From assembly GCA_030602245.1 (NCBI GenBank), contig JAUWAC010000016.1, forward strand, positions 1-64,000: a DNA stretch of 64,000 nucleotides, written 5' to 3'. Made by a program: the position numbers and the translations under genes. Shown here piece by piece: positions 48,173-56,873 of this stretch. The DNA is from Marinobacterium sp. (lineage in GTDB: Bacteria; Pseudomonadota; Gammaproteobacteria; Pseudomonadales; Balneatricaceae). The notes below the pieces were generated by a model. That model saw only the letters and a program-made list of their open reading frames with translations, was not told where the DNA came from and searched no databases. Position 1 is the stretch's first letter. Each line of letters begins with the position of its first letter.

Positions 48173-48345
48173 TACCTGATTCCCTTGGCTGCGCGCCAAA
48201 TTTACCTGAAAGCAATAGTTCTATCGCGCGCCGATTGCCGACCCGCGCTGGTTATTATTCTGGGGAGGCGCATTATTGCACAACTTGCACCACAGGATAA
48301 CCCGGAATCCTTCTCATTTCCGTACGCATCCCCGCATGATCCGGT

Positions 48346-49221
48346 TCAATGCACCTGATCGGACGACTCCACCGTGCCGGGGGAGTGGAACATCGCCTGA
48401 ATGTCGGCGGTATCGAAGCGGTACTGCTCGTTGCAGAAGTGACAACTGACCTCGATGACACCGCCCTGCTCCTCGGCCAGCTGCATCAGCTCCTGTTCGG
48501 TCATCATCTGCAGCGCATCGGCACTGCGCGTCCGTGAACAGTCGCAGTGAAAACGCAGCGGCTCCGGCTCGTAGAGTCGACACTGCTCCTCATGGAACAG
48601 CCGATAGAGCATGGTGTCGTTGTCGAGCTGCAGCAGCTCCTCGTCCTTCAGCGTACCGGCCAGCACACTGATGCGCTGCCAGTCTTCATCGCCGGTGCCT
48701 GCCGCCGGCAGCACCTGCACCAACAGGCCGCCGGCACGCTGTCCATCCGCGGCCAGACGGATGGTGGTGGAGAGCTGCTCCGACTGGCGGAAGTAATCCT
48801 CCAGACAGGCCGCCAGTGTCGGTTGTTCCAGCGGCACGACACCCTGATAGCGACTGCCCTTGTCGGGCTCGATGGTGATCGCCAGACGTCCGTTGACCAG
48901 CAGTTCGTTGAACGCGGCCTGCTCGTCGATATCGCCATCGTAACGGGCGATGGCGCGCAGATTCTGGTGATGGCTGCACTCGGCCATCAGCACACGCAGG
49001 TTGCCCTCGCCCTGCGCCTGCAGCGACAGACGGCCTTCGAACTTGAGGTTGGAACTGAGCAGGCTGACCGCCGCCAGCATCTCACCCAGCACCCGCTGAA
49101 TCACCGGCGGGTAGCTGGCCCGGGACAAAACGGTCTGATAACTCTCGTCGAGACGGGACACCACGCCCCGCACATCAATGTCATCGAAGAGGATGCGCTG
49201 AATATGATCGCTGTTACTCAC
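48346..49221 (-). CDS. hslO: Redox-activated chaperone Hsp33
   Basis: 291 residues. Holdase switched on by disulfide formation. The C-terminal zinc switch FHCDCSRTRS ... VSCHFCNEQYRF (CXC and CXXC) is intact, at about 230-270; the N-terminal domain has VRGVVSRLDESYQTVLSR and the linker VLPAAGTGDEDW. The neighbouring pckA and the nearby hslR/yrfG keep E. coli order, but a PAP2 gene is inserted between hslO and hslR. Confidence 0.97.
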   Translation of the reverse strand: MSNSDHIQRILFDDIDVRGVVSRLDESYQTVLSRASYPPVIQRVLGEMLAAVSLLSSNLKFEGRLSLQAQGEGNLRVLMAECSHHQNLRAIARYDGDIDEQAAFNELLVNGRLAITIEPDKGSRYQGVVPLEQPTLAACLEDYFRQSEQLSTTIRLAADGQRAGGLLVQVLPAAGTGDEDWQRISVLAGTLKDEELLQLDNDTMLYRLFHEEQCRLYEPEPLRFHCDCSRTRSADALQMMTEQELMQLAEEQGGVIEVSCHFCNEQYRFDTADIQAMFHSPGTVESSDQVH

Positions 49222-49311
49222 GTTTCACCTGCTGATCGGCCCACTCCCGGCTGGAGCGACGGGAACGGGCTGTTTAGAATAGAGGTTTAATTTTAGCCGA
49301 ACGTACGACTG

Positions 49312-50103
49312 ATGATCACCCCGCCTACCGTATTTTCCAGCCGCTGGCACTGGCCTGCCCTGCTCGCCGGCCATCTGCTTGCGGCCCTGCTGCTGCTCAG
49401 CTACAGCCTGCCCGCCGGCCACGCCTTCTGGCAGGCGCTCGGCGCCGACGTCTTCTATCTGCTTAACGGCAGTCTGGCCAACAATGGCGCCTGGACCTGG
49501 TTCTGGGCCTGGATGAATACCCGCGAGGTCGATGCCGCTTCGGCCGTGCTGCTGCTCGCGTTTCTGGTCTTCCCGTTGACCGCCACGCGGGAGAAGCTGC
49601 AGCCGCTGATGTGCGGTTTTCTGGCGCTGATGCTGCTGATGCTGCCGGCGCGCGAACTGCTCAGCGAACTGACGGTCGCCTACGGTCTGAGTGGGCCCAG
49701 CCCGTCGCTGGTACTGGAGCCGGCCTACCTGTTCTCGGAGTTGCGGCCATCCATTCCGGCCAAGGACACCGCCTCGACCAGCTTCCCCGGCGACCACGCC
49801 AGCGTGCTGCTGATCTGGTTCGGGTTTCTGGCCTGGAACAGCCGCGGCACTGGTGCCCGCCTGCTGCTCGGTGCCGTGACGCTGCTGCTGATTCTGCCGC
49901 GTCTGGTGGGTGGGGCGCACTGGCTGGCCGACGTGGCCGTCGGTGGCATGGTGATGGCGCTGGTGACCCTGAGCTGGGCGTTCGCATCGCCGCTGGCCGG
50001 CTGGATCAACCACGGCCTGATGAAGGCGGCGACACCGCTGTTCCGGCTCTGCAGCCGGATCCCGCTGCTGGGCCGGCTGCCGTTCTTCGCCGTCAATCGC
50101 TGA
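49312..50103 (+). CDS. PAP2-family membrane phosphatase
   Basis: 263 residues with about six hydrophobic segments. Phosphatase motifs: SIPAKDTASTSFPGDHASVLL (C2, with the His of GDH) and LPRLVGGAHWLADVAVG (C3, RX4GXHX3D-like), separated by about 40 residues on the periplasmic side. The C1 motif is degenerate. Lipid phosphatase or lipid A/undecaprenyl phosphate-modifying activity is likely, but the substrate is unknown. It is divergent from hslO and convergent with hslR (stop codons one base apart). Confidence 0.88.
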   Translation: MITPPTVFSSRWHWPALLAGHLLAALLLLSYSLPAGHAFWQALGADVFYLLNGSLANNGAWTWFWAWMNTREVDAASAVLLLAFLVFPLTATREKLQPLMCGFLALMLLMLPARELLSELTVAYGLSGPSPSLVLEPAYLFSELRPSIPAKDTASTSFPGDHASVLLIWFGFLAWNSRGTGARLLLGAVTLLLILPRLVGGAHWLADVAVGGMVMALVTLSWAFASPLAGWINHGLMKAATPLFRLCSRIPLLGRLPFFAVNR

Positions 50104-50505
50104 TCAGAACCGCCCCTTGACGCGCAGCAGCTCGCGCCGGCTCTTCTTGTTCGGGCGCTGATCCGGCCCGCTGCCAATCTGCTTGCGCTCGGCGGCGCGC
50201 TGCTCGCGGGCGCGGATACTCTCCTCGGTTTCACGGTAGAGTTTCTGCGCCTCCGGTGCCCCCCGGCGCTGATCCGACAGCGCCAGCACCTCAACAATCT
50301 TTTCCTCGTTGCCTTGGCGGATCTGCAGAATCGCGCCGACCTCGACCGTCTTGCTGCACTTGGCGCGCTGGCCGTCGTAGTGCACCTTGCCCCCTTCGAT
50401 CATCGCCTTGGCGATGGCGCGGGTCTTGTAGAAACGGGCCGCCCAGAGCCACTTGTCCAGACGTACCTTGTGATCTTCGTGGGGGTGTTGAGACGTCCTG
50501 CTCAT
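50104..50505 (-). CDS. hslR: Ribosome-associated heat shock protein Hsp15
   Basis: 133 residues: an S4 RNA-binding domain (about 13-75: VRLDKWLWAARFYKTRAIAK, AMIEGGKVHYDGQRAKCSKT) with a basic C-terminal tail. Hsp15 recycles 50S subunits carrying blocked peptidyl-tRNA. Four-base overlap with the upstream yrfG gene (ATGA), as in the E. coli yrfG-hslR-hslO order. Confidence 0.95.
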   Translation of the reverse strand: MSRTSQHPHEDHKVRLDKWLWAARFYKTRAIAKAMIEGGKVHYDGQRAKCSKTVEVGAILQIRQGNEEKIVEVLALSDQRRGAPEAQKLYRETEESIRAREQRAAERKQIGSGPDQRPNKKSRRELLRVKGRF

Positions 50506-51158
50506 AACGGCGGCATTACCTCGGCAAAATCAGTGACGGCATCGAACCCCTCGATCTCGCGCGGCGGCTGCTGGCTGTCCGGTTGCGCAATGCACAACAG
50601 GTGCGCAATGCCGAACTGCCGGGCCGACTCCAACACCGGCACGCTGTCGTCGATCAGCAGCGTGCGCGCCGGATTGAACGGTTCCACCTCCTGCAGTGTA
50701 TGCCAGAAGCGCACATCTTCCTTGGGCAGGCCGAAGTCATGCGACACCACCACCAGATCCACCCACTGATCGATGCCGGTCCGTTCAATTTTGAGGTTAA
50801 GGCCGTCACGGTGAGAATTGGTGACGATCAGCGTGCGCCGACCGCTTTCGCGTAACCGCGCCAGAAACGCCTCGACGCCGTCACGATAGCGGATACGGTC
50901 GGCCACTTCGCGCTTGAGTGCTGTAATCGGCAGGTCGAGTTCGCGGCTCCAGTAATCGAAGCAGTACCAGTTCAGGCTGCCGCGTTGCGACATGATCCGC
51001 TCGATCAGCGGGCCGCGCGCCTGCTCCGGGTCCAGTCCATGGCGCTCGGCATAGCGCAGCGGCAGGAATTCGAGCCAGAAATGGGCATCGAAATGGAGAT
51101 CGAGCAGAGTACCGTCCATATCCAGCAGCACGGTATCGACGGCTTGCCAATCCAGCAT
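50502..51158 (-). CDS. yrfG: GMP/IMP nucleotidase of the HAD family (YrfG)
   Basis: 218 residues. HAD motifs: VLLDMDGTLLDLHFD at about 10-24, LIVTNSHRDGLNLK at about 114-127, and LLIDDSVPVLESA near 168. The insertion FWLEFLPLRYAERHGLDPEQ is characteristic of YrfG, which dephosphorylates GMP and IMP. Divergent from nudE across a 50-base gap, as E. coli yrfG-yrfF/nudE. Confidence 0.92.
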   Translation of the reverse strand: MLDWQAVDTVLLDMDGTLLDLHFDAHFWLEFLPLRYAERHGLDPEQARGPLIERIMSQRGSLNWYCFDYWSRELDLPITALKREVADRIRYRDGVEAFLARLRESGRRTLIVTNSHRDGLNLKIERTGIDQWVDLVVVSHDFGLPKEDVRFWHTLQEVEPFNPARTLLIDDSVPVLESARQFGIAHLLCIAQPDSQQPPREIEGFDAVTDFAEVMPPL

Positions 51159-51208
51159 AATCAGGGAAAACTCAAGGTTTCGATGGGTACAGATACGGAT
51201 GAGCGAGT

Positions 51209-51754
51209 ATGCCGCGAAAGCCCGAGATTTTGAAGTTGACGCCGACCACCGAGAGCCGCCTGTTTCAGGTCGAAGCGATGGATCTGCGTTTCAGCAACGG
51301 CGCCGAGCGGCGCTTCGAACGACTGGTCACGCGTGGCCACGGCGCGGTCATGGTGGTGGCGCTCGATGACGCGGATAACCTGCAGCTGATCCGTGAGTAC
51401 GCCGCCGGGCTCGACCGCTATGTCCTGACCCTGCCCAAGGGCCTGATCGACGCCGGCGAAACACCGCTGGAGGCGGCCAACCGCGAGCTGCAGGAGGAGA
51501 TCGGATTCGGCGCCCGGACACTCGAGCCGCTGCGCCAGCTGTGCTCGGCGCCCAACTACATGGGCCACACCATCGATGTCATCCTCGCCCGCGACCTCTA
51601 CCCGAGCCGCCTCGAGGGCGACGAACCGGAGCCACTGGAGCTGGTGACCTGGCCGTTAGCGCGCATCGACGAGCTGGCCATGAACGAGGAGTTTTCGGAA
51701 GGGCGCGCCATCGCCGCCCTCTATCTGGCGCGCCAGCGGCTCGCGAGCCGCTAG
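51209..51754 (+). CDS. nudE: ADP-ribose/ADP-compound Nudix hydrolase NudE
   Basis: 181 residues. Nudix box GLIDAGETPLEAANRELQEE followed by IGF at about 85-107, all catalytic Glu present. N-terminal LFQVEAMDLRFSNGAERRFE and C-terminal CSAPNYMGHTIDVILA match NudE, which hydrolyses Ap3A, ADP-ribose and NADH. Convergent with the small Cys-containing gene. Confidence 0.94.
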   Translation: MPRKPEILKLTPTTESRLFQVEAMDLRFSNGAERRFERLVTRGHGAVMVVALDDADNLQLIREYAAGLDRYVLTLPKGLIDAGETPLEAANRELQEEIGFGARTLEPLRQLCSAPNYMGHTIDVILARDLYPSRLEGDEPEPLELVTWPLARIDELAMNEEFSEGRAIAALYLARQRLASR

Positions 51755-51761
51755 CGTTGCA

Positions 51762-52046
51762 TCACTGCGGGTTGCGGCAGGACAGCGTGCCGGCAATCAC
51801 GGTCTGATTGACTTTCTCGGCAAACACCGGATCGGTCACCTGATTGTCCATGATGCGCTGCACTTCCTCGTCGGTGAAGCGTTCGTGCACATAGTCGGCC
51901 AGGCAATCGCACTGCGCCTGCGTCGCCGAGCCACCGGCGAGACAGCCATCGCGGAACGGCGTCCACGTCGAGGAGCTCAGATACTGAGTCTTCACCAGGT
52001 AGATCGCGAACATCACGGCTGCAATCCACAGCAACACTTTTCCCAT
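51762..52046 (-). CDS. Unrecognised small membrane-anchored protein with four cysteines
   Basis: 94 residues. N-terminal helix GKVLLWIAAVMFAIYLVKT (about 2-20) anchors a periplasmic part with cysteines at about 35, 46, 48 and 90 (DGCLAGG, QAQCDCLADYV, TLSCRNPQ). The part around residues 46-85 resembles a short helical domain found after signal anchors in several proteobacterial proteins, but I do not recognise a named family. GGGAAAAG-type ribosome-binding site upstream. Function unknown; disulfides are likely in the periplasm. Confidence 0.75.
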   Translation of the reverse strand: MGKVLLWIAAVMFAIYLVKTQYLSSSTWTPFRDGCLAGGSATQAQCDCLADYVHERFTDEEVQRIMDNQVTDPVFAEKVNQTVIAGTLSCRNPQ

Positions 52047-52188
52047 CGGTTTATCGCCTTGTATTTGTTATGCGGGCCCCCATTCTATGTAGAGCGCGTT
52101 GTGGTTTCAGCTATCTTTAAGTCGCACAGGTCGTCTGAATAGCACTACAGACTGTGCCATGATACTGATTCGCAACGGTGCTATCATC

Positions 52189-52210
52189 GGGTCACCGCCG
52201 AGGGTGACCC
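52189..52210 (+). other. Hairpin in the sodB leader
   Basis: GGGTCACC-GCCGA-GGGTGACCC, 8-bp stem, 114 bases upstream of sodB. A TATCAT (52182-52187) lies just before it and may be the sodB -10, in which case the hairpin would start the message. No U-run follows. The rest of the 52047-52323 gap contains no gene. Confidence 0.5.
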
Positions 52211-52323
52211 GCGAGGCGAACCCAGTTTTATGCTTGGAAGCCAACAGGCGGACAGCGCCCTGCGCTGCTGCAAGAACATCAAAGGCTTTCGTAAACCTGT
52301 CAAACACTACGAGGTGAAACACT

Positions 52324-52905
52324 ATGAGCTTTGAACTGCCTGCACTGCCGTATGCAAAGGATGCCCTGGAGCCGCACATCTCCGCTGAAACGCTGGAGTT
52401 CCACCACGGCAAGCACCACAACACCTACGTAACCAAGCTCAACGGTCTGGTTCCGGGTACCGAGTACGAAGGCAAGTCGCTGGAAGAGATCATCACCACT
52501 GCTCCGGCCGGCCCTGTTTTCAACAACGCCGCTCAGGTCTGGAACCACACCTTCTACTGGCACTGCCTGTCACCGAACGGTGGCGGCGCGCCGACCGGTG
52601 CCATCGCTGACGCGATCAACGCCAAGTGGGGCTCTTTCGAGAAGTTCCAGGAAGAGTTCAACGACAAGGCCGTCAACAACTTCGGTTCCTGCTGGACCTG
52701 GCTGGTCAAGAACGCTGACGGTTCCATCGAAATCGTCAACACCAGCAACGCCGGCACTCCGATGACCAACGGCCAGAAAGCACTGCTGACCGTGGACCTG
52801 TGGGAACACGCCTACTACATCGATTACCGCAACGTACGCCCGGACTACCTGAAAGGTTTCTGGGCGCTGGTCAACTGGGACTTCGTCAACGAAAACTTCG
52901 CTTGA
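52324..52905 (+). CDS. sodB: Iron superoxide dismutase
   Basis: 193 residues, cytoplasmic. Metal ligands: His in [15 protein letters not shown], His in [15 protein letters not shown], Asp and His in [24 protein letters not shown] with Gln placed in the N-terminal half is characteristic of the iron, not manganese, enzyme. Codon choice is strongly biased toward optimal codons, consistent with high expression. GAGGTG precedes the start. Confidence 0.98.
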   Translation: MSFELPALPYAKDALEPHISAETLEFHHGKHHNTYVTKLNGLVPGTEYEGKSLEEIITTAPAGPVFNNAAQVWNHTFYWHCLSPNGGGAPTGAIADAINAKWGSFEKFQEEFNDKAVNNFGSCWTWLVKNADGSIEIVNTSNAGTPMTNGQKALLTVDLWEHAYYIDYRNVRPDYLKGFWALVNWDFVNENFA

Positions 52906-52927
52906 TCCCGGTTCATCACGGTCACAG

Positions 52928-52953
52928 GAAGGCGCCTCAGGGCGCCTTCTTCA
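52928..52953. terminator. Terminator after sodB, overlapping the 3' end of tesA
   Basis: GAAGGCGCC-TCAG-GGCGCCTTC followed by TTCATT. The stem spans the last codons of the convergent tesA, so it probably serves both genes, more efficiently for sodB. Confidence 0.75.
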
Positions 52954-53563
52954 TTTGTGCCACAGACGCCTCCAGCAGCGGCTCCAGCTGCGGCCATACC
53001 GTATCCAGCAGCATCGGCTGAGCGTTTGCCCGCGGGTGATAGCCATCGTTCTGCATCAGATCCCAGTCATCCGCCACCCCCTCCAGCAGAAACGGCACCA
53101 GCGCAATCTGCTGTTCACTGGCGACTTCACTGAACAGGTTAAAGAACGCCTCGGTATAGTGCGGACCATAGTTCGGCGGCAGATGGTTGCCGATCAGCAG
53201 CACCCGCGCACCGTGCTCGCGCGCAGTCGCCACCAGCTGTTCCAGATTGCCGCGCACGATCTCCAGCGGTGTGCCGCGCAGACCGTCGTTGGCGCCCAGT
53301 TCAATCAGCACCAGAGACGGCTCATGCGTATCCAGCAGTGCCGGCAGCCGGCTCAGGCCGCCGCTGGTGGTTTCGCCACTGACACTGGCGTTGACGACAT
53401 CCAGCGCGTAGCCACGCTCGACCAGACGCTGACGCAGCAGGTTGACCCAGCCCTGCTCACGTTCGATGCCATAGGCCGCCGACAGACTGTCCCCCAGCAC
53501 CAGTACCGGCGCGGCCTGCACCCCGGTGGTCAACAGCAGCATCCACAACAGCAGTACTCGCAT
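52937..53563 (-). CDS. tesA: Multifunctional acyl-CoA thioesterase I / arylesterase (GDSL, TesA)
   Basis: 208 residues with a signal peptide (LLLWMLLLTTGVQAAP, cleaved near residue 17). SGNH blocks: LVLGDSLSAAYG with nucleophile Ser, VNASVSGETTSGG, LGANDGLRG, and C-terminal catalytic DGYHPRA. Periplasmic esterase/lysophospholipase. It is divergent from a YbbA-YbbP ABC system, the same arrangement as E. coli tesA-ybbA-ybbP. Confidence 0.96.
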   Translation of the reverse strand: MRVLLLWMLLLTTGVQAAPVLVLGDSLSAAYGIEREQGWVNLLRQRLVERGYALDVVNASVSGETTSGGLSRLPALLDTHEPSLVLIELGANDGLRGTPLEIVRGNLEQLVATAREHGARVLLIGNHLPPNYGPHYTEAFFNLFSEVASEQQIALVPFLLEGVADDWDLMQNDGYHPRANAQPMLLDTVWPQLEPLLEASVAQMKKAP

Positions 53564-53684
53564 GCATCACTCTCCTTTACGTTTCTTATCAGAACTCAGG
53601 CCCCATAAGGCGTTCATACGTGCCATAGTAGTAATCCGCTCACCGCAAGCGGGCGTACCCCTGTTAAGAGAACTGACAAGCGAA

Positions 53685-54386
53685 ATGGATATGGAACAGT
53701 CTACCCGTCACCCGCTGATGATCGAAGCCCGCGACATCAGCAAGCATTTCGATACCGAAGCCGGTCGTGTCGAGCTGTTCAGCCGCCTGAATCTTGAGGT
53801 CGCGCGCGGCGAGAGCCTCGCCATCGTCGGCCGTTCCGGGGCCGGCAAGTCAACGCTGCTGAGCCTGCTGGCCGGTCTCGACACCCCCAGTGACGGCAGC
53901 GTCAGGATCGACGGTCAGCTGATCGAAACACTCGACGATCGGCAGCGTGCGCAGCTGCGCGCCAGTACCATCAGCTTTATCTTTCAGTCGTTTCACCTGC
54001 TGCCGGAACTGACCGCGCTCGACAACGTGCGCCTGCCACTGGAGATTCGCGGCGCCGCCGACCCGGCCCACGACGCACGCCACTGGTTGCGCGAAGTGGG
54101 CCTGGGCGAACGCACCGACCACTATCCGGCGCAGCTGTCCGGCGGCGAGCAGCAGCGGGTCGCGATCGCCCGCGCCTTTGCCACCCGCCCGAGCCTGCTG
54201 TTCGCGGACGAACCCACCGGCAACCTGGATGAGGACACCGGGGCGAAGATCATCGAGCACCTGTTCCGCCTCAACGAGCAGCAGGGCACGACGCTGATCC
54301 TGATTACGCACGATGCGGAACTGGCGGCGCGCTGTCAGCGCCGTCTGCGGCTGCACAACGGTGCGCTGGAGGAGCTGGTCACATGA
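53685..54386 (+). CDS. ybbA: ABC transporter ATP-binding protein, YbbA/LolD type
   Basis: 233 residues from ATG 53685 (MDMEQSTRH); second ATG at 53691. Walker A AIVGRSGAGKSTLLSLLAG, Q-loop SFIFQSFHLLPELTALDNVR, signature YPAQLSGGEQQRVAIARAFA, Walker B LLFADEPTGNLDEDTG, H-loop LILITHDAELA. MacB/LolD-type ATPase. Overlaps the permease gene by four bases. Confidence 0.93.
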   Translation: MDMEQSTRHPLMIEARDISKHFDTEAGRVELFSRLNLEVARGESLAIVGRSGAGKSTLLSLLAGLDTPSDGSVRIDGQLIETLDDRQRAQLRASTISFIFQSFHLLPELTALDNVRLPLEIRGAADPAHDARHWLREVGLGERTDHYPAQLSGGEQQRVAIARAFATRPSLLFADEPTGNLDEDTGAKIIEHLFRLNEQQGTTLILITHDAELAARCQRRLRLHNGALEELVT

Positions 54387-56866
54387 GCCTGCTGCCCCGC
54401 CTTGCCCTGCAACAGCTGCGCACGCAACTGCGCACCACCGAATGGCGCGCCCTGTTGCTGGCCAGCTGGCTGGCGATCGCGCTGACCACGCTGCTGACGC
54501 TGCTCGGTGACCGACTCGAGCGCGGGCTGCTGCGCGAAAGCGCCAACATTCTCGGTGCCGATCTGGTGCTGAGCAGCAGCCGGCCGCTGACACCGGAGCG
54601 GCTCGAGCAGATCCACGCCACCGGCGTCGACCAGACCCGAGTGGTGCAGTTCCCCAGCATGGTCAGTAATCCCGCTGCGCAGGACCGGCCGCCGATGCTG
54701 GTGTCGGTCCGCGCCGCCACGGCGCCCTACCCGCTGCGCGGCGAGATCATCACCGAACCGCCCCAGCCCGGCCACCTGCCCACACCGGGCCATGTCTGGG
54801 TCGAGGCCCGGGTGCTGGATCAGCTCGGACTGGCGCTGGGCGATACCCTCCAGCTCGGCTACAGCCGTTTCACCGTCAGCGCCGAATTGATCAGTTCACC
54901 CGATCGCGGCACCGGATTTCGCAGCTTCAGCCCGCACATCCTCATCGACCGTGCGGACCTTGACGCCACCGGCGTGCTCGCACCGGGCAGCCGGGCCAGT
55001 TTCCGTGTCCTGATGCGCGGCGACAAGGAGGCGATCACAGCGCTCGAGGCAATGCTGCGGCCCCGGCTGGCCGATCATGAGCGCCTGCTCGCCTTGCGCA
55101 CCGACCAGCCGCTGACCGGCGATGCGCTCGGCAACGCGCTGGCGTACCTGAAACTGGCGGCGCTGGTCGCGCTGCTGCTGTCGGCGCTGACGATCCTGCT
55201 CAGCCTGCGCCGGTTCAGCCTGAAGCAGTACAGCCGCAGCGCCCTGTTGCTGAATCTTGGCCTGAGCCCGAACCAGCTGGTGCGGGTCTACCTGTATCAA
55301 CTGCTGGCCGCATGGCTGCTGGTCGCCGTGCTGGGCACGCTCAGCGGGGTGCTGGTCGAGAGCGCGGTGCAGGGCTGGCTCACCAACCTGCTGCCGCAAC
55401 GGCTGCCGGCACCGACCCCCTGGCTCTACTTCAGCGGTGCCGCGCTGGGGCTGGCGATGCTGATCCTGCTCGGCCTGCCACCGGTGCTGTCGCTGGCCCG
55501 GATTCCGGTCGCCCACCTGCTGCGCGGCGATGCACCACCGCAGGATCGGCGCGCACGTTCGCTGCAGGTGGCCTGTCTGGCACTGCTCTCGATCACCCTG
55601 CTGCTGTTCCTGCAAACGCCGTGGGCTGCGCTGGTGCTGCTGGCCCTGCTGCTGGTGGGCGGCGTCGCCTTTGGCTACATTGCGCAAAGCCTGCTGCAGT
55701 GGCTGAGTCGACCGCTGGCCAGCCGCCTGCTGCTGGGCCGTTTGCTGCAGCTGCGCCTGCGCCAGCAGCGCAAGTGGCACCGCCTGCAGTCCGCCGTCAT
55801 CGTGCTGCTGCTGACGCTGCTGGCCGTGGTCTGGGTCAGCCGTGCCGACCTGCTCGCCCAGTGGCGCGCCAAGTTCCCGGTCGATACGCCGAACTATTTC
55901 GTCATCAACATTCAGCCATGGCAAAAGGAGGGGCTGGATCGATTCATGGCCGAGCACCGTATCGACTCCGACCTTTACCCGATGATCCGTGGCCGCCTGA
56001 ATCAGCTCAACGGCGCACCGATCCGCCCGCAGCTGACCGACGAGCAGCTGCAGGACAACACCCTGCGCCGCGAACTCAACCTGAGCTGGATGCGTGAGCA
56101 GCCGGCACACAACGACCTGCTGCGAGGTCAGTGGTGGGATGCAACGCCTGAGCGGCCGCAGATCTCGGTGGAGCAGGACATGATGGAGGACCTGGGCCTT
56201 AAACTTGGCGATCGCCTCGGTTTCGACATCGGCGGTCAGCAGGTGGAAGCCGAGATCACCAGCGAGCGTCAGGTCGAATGGACCTCGTTCCGGCCCAACT
56301 TCTACGTCATTTTCAGTCCCGGCGCACTGGAGTCCTATCCGACCACCTGGATCACCAGTTTCCGCCTCGATGGTGAGCGCAAACAGCTGGCCACACAGAT
56401 GCTGGAAGCGTTTCCGTCACTGACGCTGATCGATATCGACCAGCTGCTGGCACAGCTGTCGGTGTGGCTCAAGCGGCTGGGCGACAGCTCGGCGATGCTG
56501 TTGGCGCTGACGCTGGCGTGCGGACTGATTCTGATGGCCGTCACCCTGCTGCAGGCACTGGAGCAGCGTCGCTTCGAGTCGGCGCTGATGCAGACACTGG
56601 GCGCCAGCAGCGAACAAACCCGTCAGCTGGATCTGCTTGAGTTCCTGCTGCTGGGACTGACCTGCGGCCTGCTGGCCGGGGTCGCCGCCGAAGCGACACT
56701 GGCGGGCCTGCAGCTGGCGCTACTGGATGTGGAGCCGCGTCTGCACCCCTGGCTCTGGCTGATACTGCCGCTGCTGTCGTCGGCGTTTTTCGTCGGCATC
56801 GGCTTCCTGATCCGCCGCCCGCTGCGACTGGATCAGTGCTACCGTCTGTTGCGCGCCGGCACCTGA
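54383..56866 (+). CDS. ybbP: ABC transporter permease, YbbP type (FtsX family)
   Basis: 827 residues with the layout of two FtsX-like modules: an N-terminal helix (LLLASWLAIALTTLLTLLGD), a periplasmic domain (to about 250), several helices (about 255-470), a second periplasmic domain (about 490-680) and four C-terminal helices (MLLALTLACGLILMAVTLLQ, EFLLLGLTCGLLAGVAAEAT). Partner of YbbA; these systems are thought to extract lipids or lipophilic compounds from the inner membrane rather than import solutes. The exact cargo is unknown. Confidence 0.92.
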   Translation: MSLLPRLALQQLRTQLRTTEWRALLLASWLAIALTTLLTLLGDRLERGLLRESANILGADLVLSSSRPLTPERLEQIHATGVDQTRVVQFPSMVSNPAAQDRPPMLVSVRAATAPYPLRGEIITEPPQPGHLPTPGHVWVEARVLDQLGLALGDTLQLGYSRFTVSAELISSPDRGTGFRSFSPHILIDRADLDATGVLAPGSRASFRVLMRGDKEAITALEAMLRPRLADHERLLALRTDQPLTGDALGNALAYLKLAALVALLLSALTILLSLRRFSLKQYSRSALLLNLGLSPNQLVRVYLYQLLAAWLLVAVLGTLSGVLVESAVQGWLTNLLPQRLPAPTPWLYFSGAALGLAMLILLGLPPVLSLARIPVAHLLRGDAPPQDRRARSLQVACLALLSITLLLFLQTPWAALVLLALLLVGGVAFGYIAQSLLQWLSRPLASRLLLGRLLQLRLRQQRKWHRLQSAVIVLLLTLLAVVWVSRADLLAQWRAKFPVDTPNYFVINIQPWQKEGLDRFMAEHRIDSDLYPMIRGRLNQLNGAPIRPQLTDEQLQDNTLRRELNLSWMREQPAHNDLLRGQWWDATPERPQISVEQDMMEDLGLKLGDRLGFDIGGQQVEAEITSERQVEWTSFRPNFYVIFSPGALESYPTTWITSFRLDGERKQLATQMLEAFPSLTLIDIDQLLAQLSVWLKRLGDSSAMLLALTLACGLILMAVTLLQALEQRRFESALMQTLGASSEQTRQLDLLEFLLLGLTCGLLAGVAAEATLAGLQLALLDVEPRLHPWLWLILPLLSSAFFVGIGFLIRRPLRLDQCYRLLRAGT

Positions 56867-56873
56867 GCGCGCA

